The translations under genes and the position numbers were made by a program. From assembly GCA_905160935.1 (NCBI GenBank), contig CAJHZI010000370.1, positions 230,001 through 294,000 of the forward strand: a stretch of DNA of 64,000 bases. The letters run 5' to 3'. The stretch's first letter is position 1. Every line of letters starts with the position of its first letter. This DNA is from Enchytraeus crypticus (Eukaryota > Annelida > Clitellata > Enchytraeida > Enchytraeidae). Below, in pieces: positions 36,337-47,195 of the stretch. Under the pieces are notes generated by a model, which saw only the letters and a program-made list of their open reading frames with translations, was not told the DNA's origin and did not search any database.

Positions 36337-37186
36337 TCACATCCTTATCCCCCTGTCTCTCAATTCCTTCAATTTATTTCTTAGTACCTTATCCTGAGCT
36401 TGTTGCTTCCTAGTTAGATCAGGCACACAATATACCCTCCTGCATTCCTCATACTCCTTCAGGTTTTTGGACTTCCCCAAAATTTCATACTTTGTTTCAA
36501 CATTGCTCAGGCTAATTCTGATAGGTCTGACTGTATCTGATTTTTTCCCCAATCTATCTATGCATACTACTGCCGTTCTTCCTTTTGGTCCAACCAGTGA
36601 CTAGAATGTCCTCTATAACCTCTTTGTCATTATCTCCCTCCTCTACTCCCATTATCATTAAATTCTTCTTACGCCTTTCAATCTCTACCCTTTCAAGTAT
36701 GTCCTCACTTCTCATTGATTCCTTATTTGCCATATCATTACTACTTTCTGCTAGCTTTCCGCTGTTCTCCACTAACGTTTTCACTTCTCCTACACATTAT
36801 TCCAAACTCTTTACATTTTGCAATACCTGCTGTAGCTGCTTCTTCGTCTTTCTTTGATCCTCTTCTATTCTACTCTGCCTTTCCCCCAATACTGACATAC
36901 CCTTCAGGAGTTTAATTGCCCTTGTATTGCACTGCACACAAAACCAGTGTATGCAATCCTGATTTAGGAGATTGTAGGTTTCTGCACTTATGTTAACGCA
37001 CGAGATGTGAAACCATGCTTCACATAATTCACATTGAATCGCCTTCTCTATTACTGACACTTCCTTACAACAATCTCCACAATCACTTGCCTTCTCATCC
37101 CCCATATTTAGCTTACTCTTATCTGCTCCCTTTGAATGTACTGTTTTACTCACTCCCACTTTATTGTTAGTCTTTTTCATACTCAT
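36337..37186 (-). pseudogene. CR1 ORF1: PHD-finger and RNA-binding-like protein
   Basis: 36797-37186 begins MSMKKTNNKVGV and contains a Cys4-His-Cys3 PHD pattern (CGDCCKE, CELCEAWFHISC, HWFCVQC) followed by a coiled coil (RIEEDQRKTKKQLQQVLQNV). After a frame break, 36554-36784 has ERRKKNLMIMGVEE and 36337-36552 has VRPIRISLSNVETKYEIL, resembling the RRM-like part of L1/CR1 ORF1 proteins. Likely an RNA-binding chaperone of the retrotransposon particle; broken here. Confidence 0.8.
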
Positions 37187-37599
37187 CTCTAATTATTTCT
37201 TACACTACTCGAAAGAGACAAATCGAGAAAAATTTCCAACAGCTAAAAAAATTACTTAGTTAAGTGCGAAAGAGCCCCGATGCCACCTCTTCTTGAGCCC
37301 TCTGGTCTCCCAGCAATTTAAGGATTTAACTCCTGCCAGAGTACCTTTGCACAGATCAATACTCGGGATAATTAGTAAAGGACAGATTGTGCAAGAGCAA
37401 CCAACCGCCGTAAAAACTGAGAGATAAAAGAGAGATACAAAAATATTCTAAAAGTTAGTATTAATTCCTAAAACCACCACAATTCTTACTTCTAAGTACT
37501 AAAAGTCTTATTCTAAAACAACTTATTTCAGCTTAAAACTAAAGAAATTTATTTTAAAACGCCATGTTGTTTGTTTTTCATAGATCTTTTTATAGATAT

Positions 37600-37714
37600 T
37601 TTCTTCAGATGAAGCTCTACTTTTGCCACTACTAGATTGTGGTCTGAATTAACATCGGCTCCTGGATAAGCCCTTGAATTCTTCACACTATTCCTTTACC
37701 GTTGCAATACTAAT
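37600..37714 (-). repeat. Second copy of the LINE-A 5' end (CR1 target duplication)
   Basis: 114 bp repeating 33129-33242 without gaps, including the 5' end of LINE-A and its own 12-bp target duplication tgcaatactaat. Confidence 0.85.
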
Positions 37715-38024
37715 AATAATAGAATATTTCTCAGTCACTGACTCACGAGTCACTCATGATTCATTATTACTGAATCTGATTAAATCCTAATTATCCTGAA
37801 TGTTAAAAGTTAGTCTAAATTTTTCAAACATAATTGAAAAATTATGTTTTAAAATAATATTTGTTTTTTTATTTTTCTTGCTCTTTTCGTTCATCAGTTT
37901 CATCATGCTTAAGAATCTAAAATTAGGACTCTGGCAGTGTTGTGGCCACTCTGAGCCTCCAATCATGATGAAACTGTTAACTAATTATACAATATTACTC
38001 ATACAACGTAGTATAATATAGATA

Positions 38025-38082
<58 letters not shown>

Positions 38083-38989
38083 CTTTATATATTACGATGA
38101 CAGTAAAACTAAAGTTGTTATTTTTAATGCTCATACCCTCTAAATATGTTCATTTCTATGCAAAAGTTAAATACAAATTTTTTTATGCTATCCATTCATA
38201 TTTAGAGTTTGCACAACAGACTCAGATATTATATATAATATTTTACCTACTTAATGAAAACATTGTCAATGATTATCATTTTTCTGGACAACCGTTGACT
38301 TGTTTGATAATGGAATCTATGATTCTCCACAATCTGTAAAGGGAACTGTTTTTGTTCTTCTTGGTTAGTAAGCACTATATTGAACGATTTTCAAATGACT
38401 CTTAGCGGGCAATGAAAATTTGTATTTAGTTTCAAATTTTGATTATGAATAGTGAATATTCAGTGTTAATACTAATTCACTTAGGTGAATGTAATAAATG
38501 GTTTAGATGTTAAAATATTTTGGATTAGATAGCAGTTTACAATAATGTAACTTCTTTAACAAAACTATCATTGTTATATCTAACCATGAAACTTACCAAC
38601 AAACCTTGAAAATAACCTGTGTGGGCCCTATGTAGTTTTAAAGTTGGTACAGACTTTTAGCATATTAAAAAAAACAACAAAAAGACTTTAGCATATTAAA
38701 AAACACAAAGAAAAACAACATAAAACTAAAAAAATCCTCTTGAACTGAAGCCAATAACAAAAACTTGAACCAAAAAAACCTTTTTTACATCACTAGGTGC
38801 AGGGACATGTGTTAGACCCTCTACTATTCATTATTATATCTTACTGATGTTGATGATCATCAACATCATAAAATTCTATGTCAATTTCATAAATTTAATT
38901 TCCTGTTCATGCAGCTAGGTAAAAAGAGTGTATCTGATATGTTCTAAACCTCACAATACAATACTAAAGTTCACCTATTGTGAAAGACA
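37715..38989. other. Non-coding interval with a (TA)n run
   Basis: A TA microsatellite lies at about 38020-38081. The rest is AT-rich with no supported exon. Confidence 0.5.
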
Positions 38990-39270
38990 TTGAAATGTAT
39001 TAGTAAACACTCCAATAAAACTATTGAACAGGTTAATAAAGTAGTTAGTAGTGCAAATGCCGTTTTAGCTATGACTTAAATCTATGAACTTCGAAAGGCA
39101 AAGACAAAATGATAACAATATATGATGTTTTCTCTGGTTAGACCTAAGCTTGAATATTGTGTTTAAGCTTGGTGTCTTAACCTCGAAAAGGATATCGATA
39201 AATTGGAGAAGATGGAATCTAGAGAGACAAGACTGATAAAGGATTGTAAAATGTGATATGTTATGGTATG
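38990..39270 (+). pseudogene. CR1-like fragment
   Basis: Translates in pieces to KVVSSANAV, then RPKLEYCV and EKDIDKLEKMESRETRLI, matching the CR1 connection region (KVVNSANCVLRM, RPKLEYCVQAWC). Stops and frame breaks throughout. Followed at 39285-39360 by a SINE-B end with a (GAT)n tail. Confidence 0.65.
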
Positions 39271-39697
39271 AGACGGAGAGGAGTGGAGAAAGTCTATTCG
39301 TATCCTGACCCTGACGGAACTAGGATTCAAAAGAGGAGGATGATGATGATGATGACAATGACGATGGATGACAACAATATTAGTAGCTGTGATGGAGTAT
39401 GGCATCAATTCTAAATTCTAACAATTTTTTAGTGCCGCATGTAGATTTTTGTAACGCATCATGGACTTTATTTTGATATAGTCAACCTGGCTGTTTAATC
39501 CAAATTTTCCAATTAGTACTATTTTGATTGGAACACTTAGAACAGTTATAGAAATACACTATTGATTCATTGATTGAATTATTGTTTGCTGTTACAAACT
39601 TATTCAGACAATACTTAAACAATATCTATTCAGTTCTGGACGTCTGAAGTATTTTTAGAGAAGTACCAGTTCAGTGAATTTCTTAAATCTAGTTATT

Positions 39698-40037
39698 ATG
39701 GATCAGTGTTGCAGAAGTGACAATAATTTACCTGAAGCATGGAAAAATGAAATAAAAATCGAACAGGAAGAGAGTGCTGGTAGGATTATTGATAGTGATA
39801 TATGGTCAGAACATCTTGTCAAGACAGAACCTAATGAAGAAATGTCAGAAGAAAACAGTATAAAACAAGATACTAAAGAAGACTCTTATTCAGAGCAGAC
39901 TGATGCTTCAGTGAATGATGAATCAAACACTGATGAGTTGACGGATAATAAAGAGTTTACAGATTTAGTACAGCAAATGTATCACACATCCTATAATGAG
40001 GCAGCAATGCAAAATTTCAATGAAGAATATGATAAAG
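39698..40037 (+). CDS. ZF4 first coding exon: acidic N-terminal region
   Basis: The ATG at 39698 is the first in-frame methionine codon; the open frame extends upstream only through a non-ATG codon. It encodes 113 residues plus one base, strongly acidic, with SUMO-type motifs IKIEQE, VKTEP and IKQD, and an NDESNTDELTD stretch. The donor AAAG|GTTTGT is phase 1 and joins in frame to the acceptor at 40458, giving a 470-residue protein. No folded domain is recognised. The role (activation, repression or partner binding) is not deducible from sequence; similar exons precede other ZF genes here. Confidence 0.8.
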
Positions 40038-40281
40038 GTTTGTGCTGATAAGTAGTAAATATATTTATTAGATTTTTGATTTAGTACTAAAAGTAAAATA
40101 TATTAAACTTTCAAAGTATTAATTTAACATTTTGCATTTTAACCTAAGTTGTTTAAAATATTTTTAAAGTTTTTTAAAGATTTGTACATATGTCAATCAA
40201 GATATTTTCTTTGTTAGTCGAATGGATAGCATGTTTGCCGGATATGTAGAAAAGTTAGAAAATTTTGTAAAAGATTTTCAG

Positions 40282-40371
40282 TTTCTTTTCTATCCTCAAC
40301 TGATTGGAAAGGTTTTACAATGTTTAATAACATTGTAAAACCTTTCCAATCAGTGGAGGATAGAAAAGAAA
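40282..40371. repeat. Near-perfect hairpin, 43-bp arms, 4-nt loop
   Basis: The left arm 40282-40324 and right arm 40329-40371 are reverse complements with one mismatch, separated by taat. It lies in the ZF4 intron, 86 bp upstream of the splice acceptor, and on transcription would form a long RNA hairpin. Confidence 0.9.
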
Positions 40372-40457
40372 GCTGTCTTGTGGTTATTTCGACCAGTTAG
40401 CTGATAAATGATTATCAATGCATCTGATTAGTTTAATTCTTTGTTTAATATTTTTAG

Positions 40458-41530
40458 ATATGCTTGATAAAAGTGAGCCTGCAAACAATATTAAGCCTAA
40501 CAAATGTTCTCTGTGTAAGAAGTCATTCGGCAGTCTTCAGAGTTTAAAGCGACATATGCTGCGCACTCATTCAACAGAAAAGGAGCATCATTGTAATCTG
40601 TGTGTGAAGTCTTATGGTGTTAAATCTGATCTCATGCAACATATTAAAGCCGTGCATGGAACGCCAGTCAGCAATTTAGAGCATATCCAGTGTACATTGT
40701 GTACGAAGAACTTTAGTGGTCTTCAGAGTTTAAAGCGCCACATGCTGCGCAATCATTCAGCCGACAAGCAGCATTGCTGTACCCTATGTACGAAATCTTA
40801 TGGTCTGAAGACTGATCTCAAACAACATATTAAAGCCGCACATGGATATCTGATGCATTCAACTTCGCCTGACTGGTTCGATGGAAGTCAGTTATCTGAC
40901 GAAGGCAACTACATTGGATGCAACATGTGCTCTGTATGCATGAAGAACTTTAGTAGCTTGCAGAGTTTAACTCGTCATCTTCTACGCAATCATTCCAGTG
41001 AGAAACAGTATCACTGTACATTCTGCTTTAAATCGTATGCTTTGCAGTATGATCTCAAGCAGCATATTACAGCAGCACATGGAGATAAGAAATACTCATG
41101 TGATGTCTGTGAATTTCGCACCAACTACAGTCAGCATTTAAAATTACATAAATCCACTGCTCATACAGACAATAACAAATTTCCATGTCAACATTGCAAT
41201 TCCTGTTTCTCAATGAAAAGTTCTCTGAACAGGCATATTAAATCTATTCATACTGAAGATAGATCCTTTCACTGCTCCGATTGTGATAAAACATTCTCAC
41301 GTTGCACTGATCGGAACATCCACTGGAGATCAGTTCACTGCGGAGAAAAGCCCTACGCCTGTGATCTCTGCGATTACAAGTGTTCACAAACTGGTCACCT
41401 TGCTCGACATAAAAGCACTGTGCATGCCAATGTGATGCGCTTTACCTGCTTCAAGTGTGATTTCAAGACTTCAAAAAGAAGTCATCTTCAGAAACACTTA
41501 AGTGATGGTCATGGTATGAGCTATTCTTAA
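40458..41530 (+). CDS. ZF4: C2H2 zinc-finger protein, terminal exon
   Basis: Acceptor tttttag, phase 1, in frame with exon 39698-40037. It encodes about 356 residues with 11 fingers. Fingers 1-2, 3-4 and 5-6 are three copies of a two-finger module (LQSLKRHMLRxH followed by CTLCxKSYxLKxDLKQHIKA), separated by short non-finger spacers. Fingers 7-11 follow with TGEKP-like linkers; finger 9 carries HWRSVHCGEKPY. All ligand residues look intact. A candidate polyadenylation signal aataaa lies at about 41681. Predicted nuclear DNA-binding protein, by family. Confidence 0.88.
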
Positions 41531-41765
41531 TCTTGTTTGACTGGATTTTCCCTTAGTTACCTGATTTCGACTTATTCATTAATAAGAATAAGTAGTAGTA
41601 GTAGTATGTACTACTTTCTTGAACGGTTTCAGGAAATTAAAAATACATTAAAACTTAAGTTGCATTCTTGGTAATGCATGAATAAACTTCAATAATGTAA
41701 ATATGTTGTAGTTATGAAAATTATCTTACATTATGCTCTAATGATATTTAAGGCTAGATTTACCA

Positions 41766-42310
41766 ATCTCTCTCTCTCTCTTAGTGCACTGCCTACTGGC
41801 AAGTCCATGGTATATAACGCTTCCACTCTTCTCTGTCTTCCGCCTTCCTCCTCATTTCCACATATGAGTGGATCTTTAAATCATCTAACATACCTAATCT
41901 CGGCCTGCCCCTGCCTCTTTTTCCTTCCATTCTACCTTCTATGACCTCTTTTAATAGACCTTTCCCCTTAGAATGTGTCCTATCCAACTCTTCTTTCTAT
42001 TTTTTTATACATTTATCAACTGTCTATCTGTGCCAACTGTCTCCAGAACTTCCTAATTTGTAACCTTTTGGGTCCAGCTAATCCTCTCCATTCTCCTCCA
42101 AATCCACAATTCCAACGCCTCCAGTTTCCTAATATCTTCCTTCCTTAAGATCCATGTCTCACATCCATACAATAGCGTGGTCCGAACCAAAGTTTTCACT
42201 ATCTTTATCTTTGTATCTTTCTATAGGCTTTTTGTTAATAGTTCTTTTCTATTACCAATGGCCGCTTTTGCTTGTGCAATCCTACTGCATATTTCCATCT
42301 CACATGTCTC
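41766..42310 (-). pseudogene. LINE-A 3' fragment
   Basis: The minus strand reads [18 protein letters not shown] and EEWKRYIPWT in broken frames. (GA)n tail at the 3' end. The left half matches 31010-31500 closely. It lies between ZF4 and ZF5. Confidence 0.8.
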
Positions 42311-42482
42311 AGATTTACTAATATGAATGAGAGTAAGAAGACCATGTTATAAATCAAAGTATGCTGTATGTAGTCTTCCTGCTCTGCTTGTACTCTTGTA
42401 TCTGACAACCTTTTTACACTCATTTGTTATACTATGAGACTAAAGAATTTGATTTTAATGAATTAGACTGCATGTTACATTC

Positions 42483-42790
42483 TATCTCTCTCTTAGTGGA
42501 CTGCCTAACGGCAAGTCCATGGCATAAAACTCATACTACCAATTATATTCTCAGCCTTCCCTTTTTGACTCTGTATGCAAATCTACACCAATGTTTTCAC
42601 AATCTCTATCATTGTGCTTTTCTTGTTACCTTTTGTTAGTACTTGAGAGTTCTTTCCTCTTTTCGAAAGGTCCTTTTTCTTTTGCAATTCTACATTTATA
42701 TTTCCATTTCACACTTTTCATCATCAGTAATGCTATGGTGGTGTGGCTCTGATATTTGAAGCTTCTGACCTGTTCTAATCGTGTATTAGA
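42483..42790 (-). pseudogene. LINE-A-like 3' fragment, diverged
   Basis: ctctctcttagtggactgccta at the 3' end and gaagcttctgacctgttcta further 5' match LINE-A landmarks, but the middle is rearranged. Confidence 0.55.
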
Positions 42791-42919
42791 ACTGGTCGTA
42801 TGTATTACTTAAACGCCTCATCTTAAACTTCTAGACGCTCTCATCCCCTTAAAGATGTACCAACATGTTGTACTATATTATATTAATTTCTATGTATTAA
42901 TTTCTACTTTTTGACTTAG

Positions 42920-43732
42920 GTTGCCAATTGGCTGACACTAAGGAATCATCTAGTCCTGTCAATGGTAAAATTGCTATATCTACTACTGCTGAAAAATGTG
43001 AGACATCGAATAGCTTTGCTGAAAGTTGTTTGAACAAATCAGCTCTATCTGAGACTATTTTATCAGGAGGAAGTGAACGTGAAGCAGAGGTTAAATGTGA
43101 AGTAGAGGATAATGAAGCCAGCAGCTCAACTGGTGGTGAAGCATCTTCTCAGAAATCTGCCATAGCTGAGTCCATGGAGGGAATTAGTGAATATAGTTCT
43201 AGTTTACAGAATATTAAGACTGAATGCCAGTCAGAGCAGAGTGATCATTTATCCTATGACTCTGATGACCAGTGTAATGACCAGTGTGATGACCACTGTG
43301 ATGACGATGAGTTGGCTGATTTGCTGATGTGTTATTATACAAAGCTGGGTAGTGCCTCAGTCTCACAATCAACCCATACAGATGCTGAGAACTTGGAAGC
43401 ATGTTATGATGAAAGCAATAGTGAAATATCTAATAAATATGGCCATGAGCAAGTTTTAAATGTAAAGAAGGAAGTAGACGAGTGTTCAGAAAAGAGTTTA
43501 ATTTCTTGTAATGAGACATTCCCACAATCAGCTGAGACTTTTATAGGAGCATTAACTTTGTGCAGTGAAAGCATTAAGCAAGAACATATTGCTGAGGAAT
43601 CCTCATCCAATCAGTCAGGCAGTGAATTATCTTATGACGAGGAGATAAACAATGTACTTCAGGCGTTTAATTCTAAATCCAGCAGCCGAGATACCATACC
43701 TCCAACTGATGAAAGCGAAGATTTTAAAGAAG
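42920..43732 (+). CDS. ZF5 acidic exon
   Basis: 271 codons' worth, entered through a ttgacttag acceptor (phase 1; no early ATG) and left through GAAG|GTATAA (phase 1). The sequence is Ser/Glu/Asp-rich with at least five SUMO-type motifs (VKCEVE, IKTEC, VKKEVD, IKQEH) and a repetitive acidic block (SDDQCNDQCDDHCDDDELADLL). The ELADLL motif resembles DDLADLL in ZF2 and may be a short interaction motif. No separate first exon was found. The donor of ZF4 exon 1 (40037) has the matching phase, so sharing of that exon is possible but unproven. Confidence 0.75.
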
Positions 43733-44044
43733 GTATAATAAAATTTTATTTCTAATTTCATTAATTCGTGCTTTCATTTAATCAAAGAAGCCTGTGATAA
43801 TGTCTATGAATACATTCAATACACTGTATAAAAATCTGACACCTCATGAGTAGAATTATAACATTTTGATTGAAATTTGTACGATTAGTAAAGATAAATA
43901 GTTAGTTAGTTTAATATTAAATTAAATTAGTAAAGTTAAATAACAGGGTTCGCATTAAAAATATAATCCCCTTAGCAAAATTGCGATAAATTACTCAAAT
44001 AAACAAATGTTCTCCTATAGTCAGCAGAATAATGGGCTTTTCAT

Positions 44045-44320
44045 CTACGTATAGAGTGAGCAGTTCCCCGTGACGTGTCCGGGAATAATAGAATAAAGAA
44101 TAATAGACCAACCGTGTAAGTATGCACATGTCGTAGAAGGTAACATAAAAACTAGATCCAAACCATCGTCAGAAAGGGCATTCGGTTAGTTAGCGCCTAT
44201 GCTTCAGAAATGCTACAAAAACTTAAACGAATGCAAAATAGTCTATTCGTATCCTGACCCTGGTTAAACTGGGATTTGAGGGATGATGATGATGATGATG
44301 TTGATGATGATGATGATGTG
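44045..44320 (+). mobile_element. SINE-B copy with (GAT)n tail
   Basis: Contains gtcagaaagggcattcggttagttagcgcct, ctattcgtatcctgaccctgg and gttaaactgggatttga, followed by GAT/GTT repeats. It lies in the intron between the ZF5 acidic and finger exons. The same body recurs at 45290-45515 and 49295-49430. The promoter head is unclear. Confidence 0.65.
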
Positions 44321-44559
44321 TAGAGTGAGCAGTAGGCACGAAATGAATGTGTTGTTTCGTACAGGAAACCATTACAATTACCAGATATGTGCAAGCAAAG
44401 TGCAATACCTCTGAAATTAATAAATCATTTTGCTTTTTTAATGATATTCTATATTTATTACGTCAATGGTGTTCTGCATGATTAACTTTTAATTAATTTA
44501 ATTAAATAATAACTGCTCAAAAAGTTGCTTACGAATGGTCTATATTCTAAATTTGATAG

Positions 44560-45158
44560 GAACGTGTGATTCGTCCAATGACACGTCTCTGCTGAACAAG
44601 TGTCCGATGTGTCACAAGATTTTGCGCAGTCTCACTAATCTCAAGAGACACATAGAGCGCAAGCACATTGTAGAGAAGCGACATCGCTGTACGCTGTGTG
44701 AGAAATCATTCTACACGACATCAGGCCTCCGCAAGCACATCAAGGGTGTACACCGAGAGAAAATGTTTCGTTGTGATAAATGTGATTTACGCTTCAAGTA
44801 CCGAACTCATCTTAGGCAACATTTGGCTGATGTACATTTAGAAAAGAAATCACTGAAATGTCCGCACTGTGACGCATGCTTCGTGCACACGGGTTCTCTC
44901 AACAGGCACATAAAATCTGCGCACAGTGACGACAAACCCTTTCAGTGCTCCTCCTGTGATAAGAGATTCCCGTCACGCTACACGTGTGAGAACCACTGGA
45001 GATCTGTTCACTGCGGCGAGAAGCCTCACTCGTGTGACAGGTGTGGCTATAGATGTGCGCAGAGGAGTCACCTCATACGTCATGAGAGAACAGTTCATAG
45101 CGCAACTAAACGTGGTCGTGGTTCTATACTGGATTTTAAACAAGTTTATTTTACCTAA
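44560..45158 (+). CDS. ZF5: C2H2 zinc-finger protein, terminal exon (short)
   Basis: Acceptor tttgatag, phase 1, in frame with the donor at 43732. Only six fingers, all with intact ligands: CPMC, CTLC, CDKC, CPHC, CSSC (HWRSVHCGEKP at its end) and CDRC. The frame then leaves the finger pattern at SATKRGRGSILDFKQVYF and stops, exactly where sister genes continue with more fingers. LINE-A 3' sequence follows shortly after (45205-45245). The C-terminus therefore looks truncated by rearrangement, or a further exon is missed. The remaining fingers could still bind DNA. Confidence 0.8.
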
Positions 45159-45204
45159 TGGGCCAAACGCCTTGCATTATTTGCTGTGCAAAATATTCTG
45201 TGGA

Positions 45205-45245
45205 GTTACATGTCATGGACCAGTCACTAGGCAGTACACACAACT
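45205..45245 (+). repeat. LINE-A 3'-end relic downstream of ZF5
   Basis: catggaccagtcactaggcagtacac matches the LINE-A terminus (tggaccagccagtaggcagtgcac) with a few changes. Confidence 0.6.
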
Positions 45246-45289
45246 CTGACACATCACAATGATAACCTATACATTGCATTATAACTACG

Positions 45290-45515
45290 AGCATACCCGT
45301 GTTTTACCCGTGTTGTGACCGGGATACAGAACAACATATCAGCATTGTACTGCATGTGTCATAAAAGGCAACAAAGCACAAAGATTCAAACGAACGTCAG
45401 CAAGGGCATTCGGTTGGTGAGTGCCTAAGTTGCAGAAATTGCTAAACATTTTCTAATCCCGACCCTAGTTAAACTGGGATTCAAAGGAAGATGATGATGA
45501 CGATGATGAAATATA
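45290..45515 (+). mobile_element. SINE-B copy with (GAT)n tail
   Basis: Body cgtcagcaagggcattcggttggtgag, then cccgaccctagttaaactgggattcaa and a (GAT)n tail. Its upstream part (cgtgttttacccgtgttgtgaccggg) parallels the copy at 44045. Confidence 0.65.
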
Positions 45516-45519
45516 AGTA

Positions 45520-46194
45520 GAGCTGTGCTTTTAACACATTTTTTCAATTGCTAATTCAGATTGTCTATTCTAGAGGAAAAGCAGATTGCAGATATCATAT
45601 CATCTCTTATATTCTTATATCTCTTATTGCTATATCATCATATTGTCATTCGTTTTAGCACTGGGCTGGAATTGCTAAGATTTGGCCTCTTCTATAGATT
45701 TATTGGTAGCCGCATTAGAATAGGAAATATCTTGCAATAGTGATTAGGTCTGGAACATTAATTGTGCCTTAGTAAGGTTGTACAACCCAACGTTACTTTT
45801 CAACCTTCTGCGCGTTTTTAGAAGTTTTTGTTGTAAAATATGTTGAATTTACTCGTTAATGTTTTATGCATTTTGAAATTAAATACTTAACACTAATTGG
45901 TATTGAGTGGCATGGTTATCTTAGCTTTCATGTACGATGTTATGTTGAAATTAAAGCGGTTTAAGATTGGATTAGAGTGGTCATTATTGATAGCATCTAG
46001 TATTTATTAAGAGTAATTACTGAGAATTTCTGTATTGTTGCCTTTGAAGCGTGTATGGCCGAGATTCTTTGTTTAAGGGAATTTGGCCGACTTACAATCA
46101 ATTATAGAAAATGATTGTTTTAATCATATTGAAGTACTTTTACAAATATCCTCAAATCTAAGGTAAACGTCAATTTCCACTTCACAGTTTATTC
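45520..46194. other. Non-coding interval, no gene seen
   Basis: No exon or clear repeat recognised. Confidence 0.45.
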
Positions 46195-46262
46195 TGGCTA
46201 TCATTCGAACCGATGGGCTCCTCCTTATGAGACAAGCGTTCTGTCCATTTGGCCATTCAATC
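46195..46262 (-). repeat. tRNA-like pol III unit, possible SINE head
   Basis: On the minus strand tggccaaatggacagaacgc looks like an A box, tgtctcataagg like an anticodon loop with CAT, and catcggttcgaatgat like a B box. The ends do not pair as an acceptor stem, so a functional tRNA is unlikely. Confidence 0.4.
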
Positions 46263-46299
46263 TATTTATTTGAGCTGAACATTTGGGCACTCAGCTGTA

Positions 46300-46465
46300 G
46301 ATTTGTCATTGTTAATTTTATTGTACTGCACTACTGCAGTGTTCCAAATATTAGATTTTGAACCGTTTTGGACCTTATTTTTTGCACAGTGGCTTGGATT
46401 TGTCTCAGTAGTGCCACATGTTGTCGTGGACGACAGTAGCACTCTAATTGTTGTTGTTATATTAT
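46300..46465 (+). repeat. Repeat F copy with (GTT)n tail
   Basis: ccttattttttgcacagtggcttgg, gacagtagcactctaattgttgttg. Shared with 48195-48405, 58515-58690 and 59205-59410. A retroposon-like 3' tail of GTT units suggests a SINE. Confidence 0.6.
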
Positions 46466-46529
46466 ATTGAATCATTACGTTTGATATAATATCCAGTAGA
46501 ATGTATTATGCATTAGCATGTATAAGGCC

Positions 46530-47195
46530 TAACTCTATCTCTCTCTTTTAGTGCACTGCCTACTGGCAGGTCCATGGCATATAACGCCTCCACTCTTCTC
46601 TGTCTTCCGCCTTCCTCTTCATTTCCACATATGAGTGGGTCTTTAAATCATCTAACATATCTAATCTCGGCTTGCCCCTGCCTCTTTTCCTTCCATTCTA
46701 CCTTCTATGACCTCTTTTAATAGACCTTCCCCCCCCTTAGAATGTGTCCTATCCAACTCATCTTTCTATTTCTTATTACATTTAACAACTCTCTATCTGT
46801 GCCAACTCTCTGCAGAACTTCCTCATTTGTAACCATTTGAGTCCAGCTAATCCTCTCCATTCTTCTTCAATACCACATTTTCAACACCTCCGGTTTCCTA
46901 ATATCTTTCTTCCTTAAGGTCCATGTCTCACATCCATACTATAGCGTGGTCCAAACCAAAGTTTTCACTATCTTTATCTTTGGGTCATTCTTTAGACTTT
47001 TGTTAATAGTTCTTTTCTATTACCAAAGGCCGCTTTTGCTTGTGCAATCCTACTGCATATTTCCGTCTCACATTTCCCGTCGTCGGTTATAGTATGACCC
47101 ATATATTTGAAACTCCTTACCCGTTCCAATTTCGTACCATTTATTGTGATATTAACTTCACCTTTATTATTGGACACTCTCATAACTCTATATTA
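46530..47195 (-). pseudogene. LINE-A 3' fragment
   Basis: Minus-strand frame 46992-47183 reads MRVSNNKGEVNITINGTKLERVRSF (RT C-terminal side); the rest is frame-broken. (GA)n tail. It ends at cattcataactct where RT is cut. Confidence 0.8.

Larger units (their letters stand above)
33243..37599 (-). mobile_element. Nearly full-length CR1-like LINE nested in LINE-A
   Basis: About 4.36 kb, minus strand, in the same orientation as the LINE-A copy it interrupts. From 5' to 3': 5' UTR (about 37190-37599), ORF1 with a PHD-type finger, ORF2 with endonuclease then RT, 3' UTR with an aagca/tgctt hairpin and a tail of TTATG-type repeats. It is flanked by 114-bp direct repeats, 33129-33242 and 37600-37713, with about five mismatches. 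PHD fingers in ORF1 are known from CR1-group elements. Confidence 0.88.

Noticed and set aside
37600..37714. Independent second LINE-A insertion
   Set aside because: The segment is a gapless repeat of 33129-33242 and carries the same 12-bp target duplication, so a target duplication from the CR1 insertion explains it better.
39163..39408. 81-residue minus-strand frame with a His-rich run
   Set aside because: It is the antisense of a CR1 fragment and a SINE-B (GAT)n tail.
46195..46262. Possible tRNA-Met gene on the minus strand
   Set aside because: A- and B-box-like motifs and a CAT loop are visible, but the ends do not form an acceptor stem.
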